Assembly: GCF_963676685.1 (NCBI RefSeq)
Contig: NC_092345.1
Span: 75,195,960-75,259,959, forward strand
Source: Mytilus edulis
Taxonomy: Eukaryota; Mollusca; Bivalvia; Mytilida; Mytilidae
Length of the DNA: 64,000 nucleotides
Direction of reading: 5' to 3'
In this document: in pieces, positions 10,925-23,100 of the stretch
Position numbering within the stretch: position 1 is the first letter of the stretch
Layout of the letters: each line of letters begins with the position of its first letter
Translations under genes and position numbers: made by a program
Notes under the pieces: generated by a model
Database searches by the model: none
Seen by the model: the letters and a program-made list of their open reading frames with translations, nothing else
What the model was told of the DNA's origin: nothing

Positions 10925-11180
10925 CACCCCTAGTTGTTGGTGGGGTTCGTGTTGCTTATTCTAAAGTTTTCTATGTTGTGTCATGTGTACTATTGTTTGT
11001 CTGTTTATCTTTTTAAGTTTTAGCCATGGTGTTGTTAGTTTATTTCCGATTTATGAGTTTGACTTTCCCTTTTGGTATCTTTCGTCCCTCTTTTATACCG
11101 AGATTTTAATCCTCGATGTACATTTCAAAAGAAAACCTTTTCTTTACATGCCTTTTCTTGATCTTGAAGATTAGCTTCTG
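10925..11180 (+). repeat. Dispersed repeat, same family as 39.8 kb
   Basis: 'ggtggggttcgtgttgct', 'tttgtctgtt', 'agccatggtgttgttagttt', 'atgagtttgactttccc' and 'ggtatctttcgtccctctt' appear in the order seen (inverted) at 39.8 and 46.2 kb. It ends about 100 bp before the reverse transcriptase fragment at 11285. Confidence 0.6.
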
Positions 11181-11284
11181 TTCTTTCATCTATCTTATTT
11201 CACCAGATGAGTCAAGCTACCTTTTCAATTTATGTTTATATTGGCTAAAGCAATATATCATAAGTATATAATTTATTGTAAAGG

Positions 11285-11420
11285 CTGCTCCATGTCTTGA
11301 TTTAAACCCAGAAATTGACAGTGAGAGCCAGTTGAGAACTAAATTTTACGACAAAGACAATAGTTTAGCTTCTCTATCAATTTCACAAAAAGGTGTTCTT
11401 AATTCTTCGAACGTATTTTT
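11285..11420 (+). pseudogene. Reverse transcriptase fragment (same family)
   Basis: Plus-strand frame CLDLNPEIDSESQLRTKFYD resembles the post-catalytic 'YLDLHLEIDSEGRLRTKLYD' segment of the family. It degrades after about 30 residues. Confidence 0.6.
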
Positions 11421-12354
11421 ATGCAACAACATTTCAGATCAATACCCTAGTAAATTTAATTTTCAGAAAAGTTTCTTACCATGCAGGAAATGATTCCTTG
11501 TTCTCATTTCGAACGGATTTTTATGCAACAACGTTCCCTCGTGCCCGTATTTCATAATTGATACTTGCTTCTAGCAATATGTAATTAAAGGTCTAAGTAG
11601 TAAAGTGCAACGATTTCTATTAAATATTGATGAAAGCCATCATGATTTGTTCGACCAATACACACAAATAATCACAGGAATCATCAAAAATACTGGACAG
11701 TACATTAGACAACACCATCCACCAACAACCGAATAATCAGAAAACAATAACCATACTATCTGTATTGCAGATAACCACGGATATGCTCCATGTAAAAGTA
11801 TATTATAATCTTGGATTTTTCCCGGGATTGTGTCTATTACCGAATGAAAATTATGACTAGATTTTACGTTACAAAAGCAACACGGCGGTGCAAATAATGG
11901 AACAGAAACTGCGTACTCATCATAAGTTCGTGTTGTTCAATCTTTGGTTATATTTTTGACTGTTGTTTATTTTTCTATTTTATTTCATCTTTCGTCCATG
12001 ATATTCATGATATTGTCTGTCTGTCTTTGACTTCTTATTTTTCTTTCTCCTTTTTTGTGTCCTTTTCCTACTGTTTGAAACCAGAATTAAACGTTGACTT
12101 TTCGATGCTTCCTTGATATTTAATTAATAGTTAAATTATTGAAAGATGTGTTATTGTCGAGGGATTAACCTTTAATTTGTAGTTTTCGACACTCAAAACT
12201 AGTATTTCAAGATAGGTTGTGTATATCATATATAAGTAAGCAATAAATGTGGTTGGTAAATTTGATAGATGCTTTTTGTGCTTCTTTTTTAAATATTTGT
12301 TTGCTTTTTGTTCTAATTGATATTGTGACACATTGATGACTGCTGTACCCCAGA

Positions 12355-12630
12355 TTTTACCTATTATGTCTGTTTTGTTCACGCATCGTTGTAAATATAA
12401 TGGAATTCGAAGCGACTGTCATATAAGTGAGAGGTTTAACGCTATAAAACCAGATTCAATCTACCTTTTTTTACACATGAAAATGTCTGTACAAAGTCAG
12501 GAATATGACAGTAGTTGTCCATTCGTTTGATGTGTTTTATCATTTGATTTTGCCTTTGATTAGGGACTTTCCGTTTTAAATTTTCCTCGGAGTTCAATAT
12601 TTTTGTGATTTTACTTTTTTTTCTAAAAAT
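12355..12630 (+). repeat. Dispersed repeat family C
   Basis: Marked by 'cctattatgtctgttttgtt', 'gcgactgtcat', 'gtgagaggttta', 'aaagtcaggaatatgacag' and 'agggactttccgtttt'. Inverted relatives lie at 38890-39165, 33105-33330, 47670-47910 and 58380-58560; direct relatives lie at 6015-6210 and 43785-44010. No coding frame. Confidence 0.65.
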
Positions 12631-12689
12631 CAAGGGAATTTCCTATACTGCTTGTTATATATTATGGCACGTTCTTTTATTACCTTTTG

Positions 12690-12985
12690 TAGTTCTATTG
12701 ATTGAAAGAGTGCTCATATAATCTATAAATATACTACTTTTAGCTCCTCAAAGTGTCTATGTGCTTACATGTCAGGTACCTTGTCCGTGGTTATCTTTTT
12801 GCTATTCCACTGATTAAAAGGGGGAGGACTAATCTAATATAATAAACTACTTTAACTCCTCCACATGTTTAAGTGCCTGTCTAAAGTCAAGTACCTTGTC
12901 CGTGATTGTCTTTTGTTATTTCATTGATTAAAAGGGGAAAGACAAATCTTATTAACTTCTTTAACTCCTTCTCATGTTTATGATT
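12690..12985. repeat. Tandem duplication, about 125-bp unit, 2.3 copies
   Basis: 'aagtaccttgtccgtg', 'tgattaaaagggg' and 'actttaactcct' recur in the same order at 12700-12825, 12826-12950 and partly after. No coding content. Confidence 0.7.
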
Positions 12986-13069
12986 ATACTATTCGTGTTT
13001 TCTCTGTCCTATATGTTCTTCCATTTATTTGTATTGTAGTCCTGTCATGTAATGTTGTCATTGTAATGT

Positions 13070-13500
13070 TATATTTAACATTGCCATAAAAGCGGGAGTT
13101 TGGCATGCCACAAAACCAGGTTCAACCCACCATTTTTTTCTTGAAATGTCCTGTACCAAGTCAGGAAAATGGCCATTGTTATATTATAGTTCGTTTCTGT
13201 TTGTGTTACATTTTAATGTTGTTTTTCTGTTGTGTCGCAGTTCTCCTCTTATATTTGATGAGTTTCCCTAAGTTTTAGTTTGTAACCTGTCTTGTACCAA
13301 GTCAGGAAAATGGCCATTGTTATATTATAGTTCGTTTCTGTTTGTGTTACATTTTAATGTTGTGTTTCTGTTGTGGCGTTACGTTAGTTCTCCTCTAATA
13401 TTTGATGAGTTTCCCTCAGTTTTAGTTTGTAACCCGGATTTGTTTTTTCCTCAATCGATTTATGAATTTCGAAGTGGTAAACTACTGTTGCCTTTATTTA
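13070..13500 (+). repeat. Dispersed repeat family B, with internal duplication
   Basis: Family marked by 'gccacaaaaccaggttcaa', 'gtcctgtaccaagtcagga', 'agttcgtttctg', 'ttccctcagttttagtttgt' and 'gtaacccggatttgtttt'. In this copy the middle segment (13143-13270) is repeated at 13288-13430. Open frames over it are not genes. Confidence 0.75.
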
Positions 13501-13863
13501 TGTATCTGTATAAAGTCAGGTATGTTGTCAGCTGTTGTATTTTGTTATTCCTAATGGTTGTTTTTGCTTTTTTTTTTATTGCTGCCTTATTAATGGCAGT
13601 CTGAGATTGCTGTGATCGACATATGACGGTACAATTTGTGAATTGTTTAGGTCTGTGATTGCAAGATTGCTGTGACGTCTAACGGTCCTTTTTTATGACT
13701 TGTGTAGTGCCGTGGGAACCCAAACAAATGCTTAAAGGCTTTCAGATGTCATAACAGTTTCGGACTACGTTGACGGATACCCACTTTTACAATTAAAATG
13801 ATTTGCGCTTTGTGAAGTCCAACAGACATGACAGTGCCTAGAGTGTGTAGGTAAAAATAATAT

Positions 13864-14070
13864 GTTTAGTTCGCTTGCTTGCTAGCTGAACCGTGAAGTC
13901 ATCGTTAAGTAATGTATAATACTCCCTTTTATAAGAGTAGACTAAACCGACATATAACTAACATATTGTCTGTTGGCAAGAACTACTCCGAAAGGAGGGT
14001 AGTATAACTAACCTAATTATGATTTTACGGTTCAGCTTGCAAGCAAGCAAGCTGACCAAAGCTATTACCT
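13864..14070. repeat. Foldback element with nested inverted repeats
   Basis: Outer arms contain 'gcttgcttgct' and 'agctgaaccgt' on the left (13870-13900) and their complement on the right (14030-14062). An inner pair, 'tataatactccc' and 'ggagggtagtata', is nested inside. It lies about 90 bp beyond the stop codon of the GALNT gene, so it may fall in the 3' untranslated region. Confidence 0.75.
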
Positions 14071-14161
14071 TTATCTACACAATCAATGCATTTTGCTATA
14101 TTAAGTAATTGTTTGGCCTTTGTATAATCTATGGTATTGTTTTTTTTTTATTATTATTTCA

Positions 14162-17100
14162 TTATATATATTTCTTGGTCCACGCCCATTGTTGCTTTGG
14201 AATCGCTTCACAATTGTTCATTGCAAGTGTACGTCTGTTTGATGTAAGTTCCAGACAGATATCCCATAACTGCAGTTTAATTTGTTGATCCTGAAAGATG
14301 TACAATTAATCTTTAAGTTAGTTATTATAGTATTAGCCTGAAAATTTGAATTATAACTAAGTATTCTCTTTCTGCTTTAATTTGATCAACATTTTATGTA
14401 TTATATTTTTGAATATTGAAAAATCCATATCTTAAATGCTCACATTCTAGTATGTTTTACTGTCTGACGATTTTATGTTTGATGCTTTTGGTGTTGTCTT
14501 TCGGATTAGACAAAATACATTTACAAATCCGCTTTGTATTTTACTTAGTCAAAAAGTATTAACAAAAATACGGAGCTCCAAGGAAAATTCAGAAGGGAAA
14601 TTCATAAAACCTGACAAAATGAAACGTATAAGACTTTATCAATAGATGTAATTCATCAATCTATATTTTTAAAAGAGAATTACAACTATTGTCATACGTG
14701 AAGCTATGGGGTAAAAAGTAAAAATCACAAAAAAAGTACTGAAATCCGAGGAAAATTCATAACGGATAGTCCCCACTCAAATGGCAAAATCAAATGATAA
14801 AACATAACTGAGTGCCCTGGTTTTTCCTGCAAGGTTTGTTCTGCTCAATTTTTATTTTTCTGTTGATGTTTTGTTGACTTCTATACGTATTTTATTTGTT
14901 TTTCTTTTGCTCGTATTATGGTTTAAAGTTCTTCGACTGATGGTAATTGATTGCCATATTTATAGTATCTTATTCCTTCTTTTTTCTTATAGATAAAACT
15001 TTCTAAGTTTATCTCCGACAAGTCATTAAGCTCTTTGGCTCTTATTATCGAGCTTCAGTTTTAGTTGTAAACAACCAATTAATCCGAATTTCTCAAAATT
15101 AACATTTAAAATTTTACTGAAAACTGAATCATTAACCGCTCGATTGTTGATAACTTTTGAAAATAGCTTTCATCAAGGGTTTTAACCTTGTATTGGCTTG
15201 CTGTTCGGTGTGAGCCAAGGCTCTGTGTTGAAGACCATACTTTGAATTTTAAAATGGTTTACCTTTATAAATTGTGACTTGGATGAAAGAGTTGTCTCAT
15301 TGGCTCTCCTACCACATCTTTTCATATCAATGAACGTTATGTTGCCATCAAACAATGACAAAATTAAAAGATTTACACATTTAAAGCATTTGAACATGTG
15401 TTTACCTTTGTAAATTGCCAAGTTTGAGTTGATCCTCCATCACAACGAATGAAATGAAGCGTTTTATCTTTGGAATTAAAATCAAGACACGCACTATTTC
15501 TTTCTATTCTGCCATCAGCTGTTAATCTGAAGAACTACAAACAAAAATGTAATTAAACATGCATTGATTAACTTCTACCAATCATTATGTTTCCGAATGA
15601 TTAAAAAAAACCAGAATAGAAGATGAACAAAACACTTTAGCTAAACGAATAAAACAACCATGCAATGTTTTGAACTTTACCAAAGCATTTGACAAATTGG
15701 ATACGTGCATAAGCTTAACTAGCGGGATAATACATAATGATCAATTCCAATGACATATAGGAGTACATTCGCCAATTTCACTCTGTATAATTCTGAAAAT
15801 GATGTCGAAGTGATTGCATTTAAAATAGGCTTAGAGCCTAGAATAATTATGTGCAAAACTCGAAACTAGTATCCAATCTTCCACACAGATGTTAAAAAGG
15901 TTCACAAAAATAGCATTTAGAGATGGACCAAACTGATAATCACAATATTTTTTTCTGATTACCATGATTTACCTGATTTCCGCCTCCTCCATGACAAGGT
16001 TGTCCTTGGACTTCTATTGTCGCACTGTGTCCACCACTCATGGAATCCATACAAACAGAAGGTGCTAGAAAACTCTTCAGCTGTAAATTTAAATGTACGT
16101 TATTATTGAATTTTGAAGGAAGATTGACATCTGAATTTTATTGAATTTCTCTTTGTAATCTTAACGAGTATTTTCAACATAAAAAACTTGTAATACTTTT
16201 ACTCTTTTAATCGTTACTGCTAATGGTATAGTCAGAATGCTCGGGGATTATAAATTATTAGTTCTTTACGATTGTTGTTTGTAGTATCTGCTACATCTAT
16301 ATTTATTCCTGTTCTGTAAGATGTCAGTAAAAAATCTTTTATTAATGCAATTATGAACCACGGTCTTTCTACTGAATTTTAGATATTACCTCCCCAACAA
16401 AAAGAGCTCTCTTTGGCAGTTTTATTGTAGGATAAACATTCTTCACATACCAGTCAAAACTGTGACAGTTCAATTTCTTTCTTAATTCTTTTCTTGAGGA
16501 TATGTCACCGTAGTTACCCTGTATGGAAAAGCAAACTATTTTAAATTCAAATTTTATTATTAAAAGCACAAACAGATAAATTTGAAACGAAATTAATATG
16601 ATATGTTGTTAAAAAGATCTAAAAATATTTTGTCATATTGGTTTGCATGTGCCTTTGCTGCTCTGTCTTACGTCATGGTGAAATAGTGTATGTAAATGAC
16701 ACAGCATCAAATGAAATCTAGAAAATCCTCTTTACTTAAAATTGTTTTAAAATGTGAAATTCAAGAGTTTATCTTGAATATTTTATTTTATTTTGATTAT
16801 CTGTTATAATTAGCTCACCAAATTGAAGTTGAGAGTTCCATAGTAATAGTCTTTATAATCATCCATCCACACCTCCGCAACACGAACAGAATTATGACGT
16901 AACGTCTCGAAAATTGGCGTCGAACCCCATTTGTAAGGACTAACTGCTCTAAATATATGAGCTACAGCCGAACAAGGATGGATTTCTAGGCTACCACCAC
17001 ACATCCAAACCTTTAAAGCAAAATTTATTTTTGTATGATTATTCTCATTTAATGTGTACTAGTTGAATGTAAATTGACATCACATTAAACTCTGAAAAAT

Positions 17101-20100
17101 ATAAAGAAACTAACTTAAATTTAAACAACAAGATAAGCAAAGGCCAGAGGCCAGATTGTTTTTCTGATTAACATTGTAGTTTGTTAATATGGCAAATTAT
17201 TTGAGCAGTTATAAATACAAACAATTGCGCACGTTTTGTAGGATTTTTAATTATTTGTTTCTTAAACATTAATGTGTTGATCGTGGTATGTACATGCGGA
17301 TATACCTTATCTGGAAAATGTGGTCTGATGGTGTGAAAAAGTATCGGTTTCAAAAACTTGGTGTATTAATGACAACATAACCTCAAACTTTAAAGACTTA
17401 TTCGATCTTACATTTAAAGAATACTATTTTTAATCAAAACCCAAAGTACAAAGTATTTTTCAAGCAAACCTAGGGTATTGTTTTTTTCATAAACAATCAA
17501 TTCATATAAGTAAAAGACTTCGTGTGATTAAAAAAAAACATGTTAAATAAGCAAGTTGTTGACAGCTTTTGCACTACACGAAATACATTCGATTTCCAAT
17601 GTCCTACTTTTTCTACGTAAATATATCTTCCGGTTACAAAAAATGAAAGCTTGGAAAAATCCTACAATATAATTGAGGAATCATTCATTCATTAATATCT
17701 CATTACAAAGTTATGTGGAGTTAATACGTAAAATGTGTGCAATACTTTATAAGTGAAAATATGCATCGATTTGCACAAACAGTAAATGCTTTAAATTATG
17801 AAAATGGATTTCTTTTTACTAGATATTCATTTGAATGGCAATCATCTTGATGATTTACATAATTGGCAATCAAGAAAATTAACCAAAGTGCAATCTTAGC
17901 ACTTCATAGGCTTAAACAGTTTTCAGGAAAAGTTGAAAACATACAATTGCAAAAATACAACTACAAACCTTAACGAAAGTTTTACAGTTTATGAACATGG
18001 GAAAATAGCCGTCTAAAAATCTTAATTCATTTTTTTCTTATTTTTATCTTACATTATACTTTGAGCTGAACAAAGGCATCCAAAAAGACGAGGGTTGTGT
18101 GTATGTAAACTGTTTTAACTCCACCATGTTGTGCCTGTTCCAAGGTAGGCTATACGGATCATGTTTTGTTCGGGTTTGTTTATCTGTCTGGTTTTTTTCT
18201 CTCGAAGAAGTTCAATATTGGTCGTTCATGTGATCTGTGATCCAGTATTTTTGGTTTGATTTCTGTTACCTTTTCAGGTATGAATGACCATAGATGAAGT
18301 AAGTTTTACATACCCGGAATGATATTTCTAAATTTTCTCCTCCCCAAATATTCATGCCTTCATCGTATGTTCCTATTTTTGTAAAGAAATCTCTGGAGAT
18401 AGTAAATAAACCGCCTGCTATTGTTGGTGATCTGAAATTAACAAAAAGTAAAATAACAACAATACCGAACATCGATTATTTTGAGTTCAATGGGATAGAT
18501 GCATTCGAGATAGTCCACGACAAACATCTTGAGCAAATGATATCAACAGAAAAAGTAGAAACATCTTTTTTACATAATTTGCATACATTAAACTCATTGT
18601 TAAAATATGAGCAGTTGGCAATAGATGTTAGAAAAGTGAGCATTCACTTAGAAAAAATATTAACCACTGACCAAATACTCACTTCTGTGGATCAGCCGCG
18701 TCTTGTCGCTGTTGCCTTTGTGTTCGGGGTATATTATGCCAATTAAATGACATTTTTTCAATATCAAACCCCCCTACTGCAACGAGAGAAGCCACCGATT
18801 TTTGACTGCTGAAGCTATCACTGCTAATGATAGGAATAAGAGGAGCTACTGCAATAGTAGGATCGGTATGTACTCTGTCTAATAATGGTTCTAACCAACC
18901 TGTAAAATGCCACATAATTTAGTAAAGTTATACGATGTGTCTTTGTCCAAACTAGCTAAGGACAGTTTTTACCACATGTAAGATTGTGGTTTGTCATTAC
19001 GTCGTCTCATATTACCGAACGTGACTTATTCCCGATTGTGACTGTTTTACTGAGTGTGAATTCGCATTGCTATAAGACGTGTTACGGTACTTTTCTATTC
19101 CAAATTCATGTTTTTAGTTTTGATGGTATATGTGTAATTCTCATCAGATTTTGTCAAATGTCTTGATGTCTTTTCTGTTATATTCATGTGTTATGATAAA
19201 GAAAATTAATCACCGCCTTCATTTATAAGTTTTGATTTGGGTCAACGTAATTTATACGATGTAGTACGTTTGCAGTTTGATTCAGAATAAACCAGACATA
19301 GAATATAGTTAATTGTCTAATTGCTACCTCAGTTTGATATTAATAAGTATTGCAATTTTCATTGTTATTAAATGTAATATCAGTTTTTAGTACAAACAAT
19401 CCTAATTCTATCTTATTTTTGACAAATAAGTTTAGTCATTCAAATGTGACGTCATTTTTTGTGTGCTGTTTTAAAAATTCAAATGTGACGTCATTTTTTG
19501 CTTTGAGGCCTTTACTTACTCGGGTGTGTCTATTTTTAGTTGGATTATATTGGTTTATGTATTGTATCCGGTTTGTTTTTCTGTAATTAGTAAAATACTT
19601 CAGTTTTATCATGTATATCTTTTATATAGATCTAGTCATTTTATAAAATTTACTGTTTGCAAAAGTATAAATGATTCTAAATAATAAGGATGTTCTTATC
19701 CCAAGCAGAAAACCCTAGCCGTATTTGGCACAAATTTTTTCAACTTTTGGTCCTCAGTCCTGTTCAACTTTGTACTTGTTTTGGCTTTCGAACTTTTGTA
19801 TCTGGGCGTCACTAGTAAGTCTTGTGTGGACGAAACGCAATTCTGGCGTATTAAATTTTAAAGCTGGTGCCTTTTTGTTAGCTATTATTCTTGTGTTTCT
19901 TTGTCCAATATGTGCTCCTATTTATTTGTATTGTAGTCCTGTAATGTTGTGTTGTCATTTTAATGTTATATATGTTATATTTAACCTTGCCATTAAAGCG
20001 GGAGGTTTGGCATGCCACAAATCCAGGTTCAATCCACCATTTTTTTCTTTAAAAAATGTCCTGTACCAAGTCAGGAATATGACTATTGTTGTATTATAGT

Positions 20101-23100
20101 TCGTTTCTGTGTGTGTTACATTTTAACGTTGTGTTTCTTTTGTGTCGTTTGTTTTCCTCTTATATTTGAGTGTGAATTCACATTAACATTAGCCGTGTCA
20201 CGGTACTGTTCTATCACAAATCCCATATTTAGTTTTGATGTTATATTTGTTTAATATTCTCATCGGATTTTGTCTAATGTTTAGTTCGTTTCTGAGTGTG
20301 TTACATTTTTATGTTGTGTCGTTGTTCTCCTCTTATATTTAATGCATTTCCCTCAGTTTTAGTTTGTAACCCGGATTTGTTTTTTTCTATCGATTTATGA
20401 GTTTTGAAAAGCGGTATACTACTGTTGCTTTTTTTTTTTATATATTAGAAACTTATTTTTTTACTGATTTATATGTGCATGATTTTTATTCCCATTTTCA
20501 AGCTAGAATGTAGGGGCACACTGTTGGGTATTGCCACTTATTAAGGTGGCTTAATGTATACGAATTAACATTTCTGTTATGTTAACACAGCTTGTGTACT
20601 AAATTGGTGGTATAAGTGATAACCTTTTACATTGGTTTTAATGTAAAAATATTAAATGATATAAAAATATATATTTTGGAGACTTCTTTTAAAAGCTATT
20701 AATAATATACACCGTCCTCGTCCGCGAGTATCGACTGTCATATATAGGTACTAGTATATTCAAGTGCTGAATCTCTTATGTACCTTTTGTTATCGAAAAC
20801 AAATATTTTTAAACAGTGACATTCATAAAGCAGATTGAAAAAGTAACACAGAAATGTTCACAATTTCAGTATTTACACATTTTGTTAGTAATGGGTGTAA
20901 ATAAAATTAACGGTACTAATTTCCTTGCACCAGATGCGCATTTCGACAATATATGTCTCTTCAGTGATGCTCGTGGCCAAAATATTTGAAATACAAAGCT
21001 TATATAAAAGATGAAGAGCTATAATCCAAAAGGTCCAAAAAATATAGCCAAATCCGTGAAAGAAATCAGAGCTTTGCACGAGGGAGATCCATTCCTTAAT
21101 TTATAATAATTTATATCATTTTGTAACAGCAAATTTTAATAACAAAAAATCCGTATTTTCATGCCAGTACCGAAGTACTGGCTACTGGGCTGGTGATACC
21201 CTCGGGGACTAATAGTCCACCAGCAGAGGCATCGACCCAGTGGTAGTAAATAAAATTAACGGTACTAATTTCCTTGCACCAGATGCGCATTTCGACAATA
21301 TATGTCTCTTCAGTGATGCTCGTGGCCAAAATATTTGAAATACAAAGCTTATATAAAAGATGAAGAGCTATAATCCAAAAGGTCCAAAAAATATAGCCAA
21401 ATCCGTGAAAGAAATCAGAGCTTTGCACGAGGGAGATCCATTCCTTAATTTATAATAATTTCTATCATTTTGTAACAGCAAATTTTAATAACAAAAAATC
21501 CGTATTTTCATGCCAGTACCGAAGTACTGGCTACTGGGCTGGTGATACCCTCGGGGACTAATAGTCCACCAGCAGAGGCATCGACCCAGTGGTAGTAAAT
21601 AAAATTAACGGTACTAATTTCCTTGCACCAGATGCGCATTTCGACAATATATGTCTCTTCAGTGATGCTCGTGGCCAAAATATTTGAAATACAAAGCTTA
21701 TATAAAAGATGAAGAGCTATAATCCAAAAGGTCCAAAAAATATAGCCAAATCCGTGAAAGAAATCAGAGCTTTGCACGAGGGAGATCCATTCCTTAATTT
21801 ATAATAATTTCTATCATTTTGTAACAGCAAATTTTAATAACAAAAAATCCGTATTTTCATGCCAGTACCGAAGTACTGGCTACTGGGCTGGTGATACCCT
21901 CGGGGACTAATAGTCCACCAGCAGAGGCATCGACCCAGTGGTAGTAAATAAAATTAACGGTACTAATTTCCTTGCACCAGATGCGCATTTCGACAATATA
22001 TGTCTCTTCAGTGATGCTCGTGGCCAAAATATTTGAAATACAAAGCTTATATAAAAGATGAAGAGCTATAATCCAAAAGGTCCAAAAAATATAGCCAAAT
22101 CCGTGAAAGAAATCAGAGCTTTGCACGAGGGAGATCCATTCCTTAATTTATAATAATTTCTATCATTTTGTAACAGCAAATTTTAATAACAAAAAATCCG
22201 TATTTTCATGCCAGTACCGAAGTACTGGCTACTGGGCTGGTGATACCCTCGGGGACTAATAGTCCACCAGCAGAGGCATCGACCCAGTGGTAGTAAATAA
22301 AATTAACGGTACTAATTTCCTTGCACCAGATGCGCATTTCGACAATATATGTCTCTTCAGTGATGCTCGTGGCCAAAATATTTGAAATACAAAGCTTATA
22401 TAAAAGATGAAGAGCTATAATCCAAAAGGTCCAAAAAATATAGCCAAATCCGTGAAAGAAATCAGAGCTTTGCACGAGGGAGATCCATTCCTTAATTTAT
22501 AATAATTTCTATCATTTTGTAACAGCAAATTTTAATAACAAAAAATCCGTATTTTCATGCCAGTACCGAAGTACTGGCTACTGGGCTGGTGATACCCTCG
22601 GGGACTAATAGTCCACCAGCAGAGGCATCGACCCAGTGGTAGTAAATAAAATTAACGGTACTAATTTCCTTGCACCAGATGCGCATTTCGACAATATATG
22701 TCTCTTCAGTGATGCTCGTGGCCAAAATATTTGAAATACAAAGCTTATATAAAAGATGAAGAGCTATAATCCAAAAGGTCCAAAAAATATAGCCAAATCC
22801 GTGAAAGAAATCAGAGCTTTGCACGAGGGAGATCCATTCCTTAATTTATAATAATTTCTATCATTTTGTAACAGCAAATTTTAATAACAAAAAATCCGTA
22901 TTTTCATGCCAGTACCGAAGTACTGGCTACTGGGCTGGTGATACCCTCGGGGACTAATAGTCCACCAGCAGAGGCATCGACCCAGTGGTAGTAAATAAAA
23001 TTAACGGTACTAATTTCCTTGCACCAGATGCGCATTTCGACAATATATGTCTCTTCAGTGATGCTCGTGGCCAAAATATTTGAAATACAAAGCTTATATA

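Noticed and set aside
18354-18746. Plus-strand 130-codon frame
   Set aside because: It is antisense to GALNT exons 5 and 6 and the intron between them; the minus-strand exons are supported by family motifs and splice phase.
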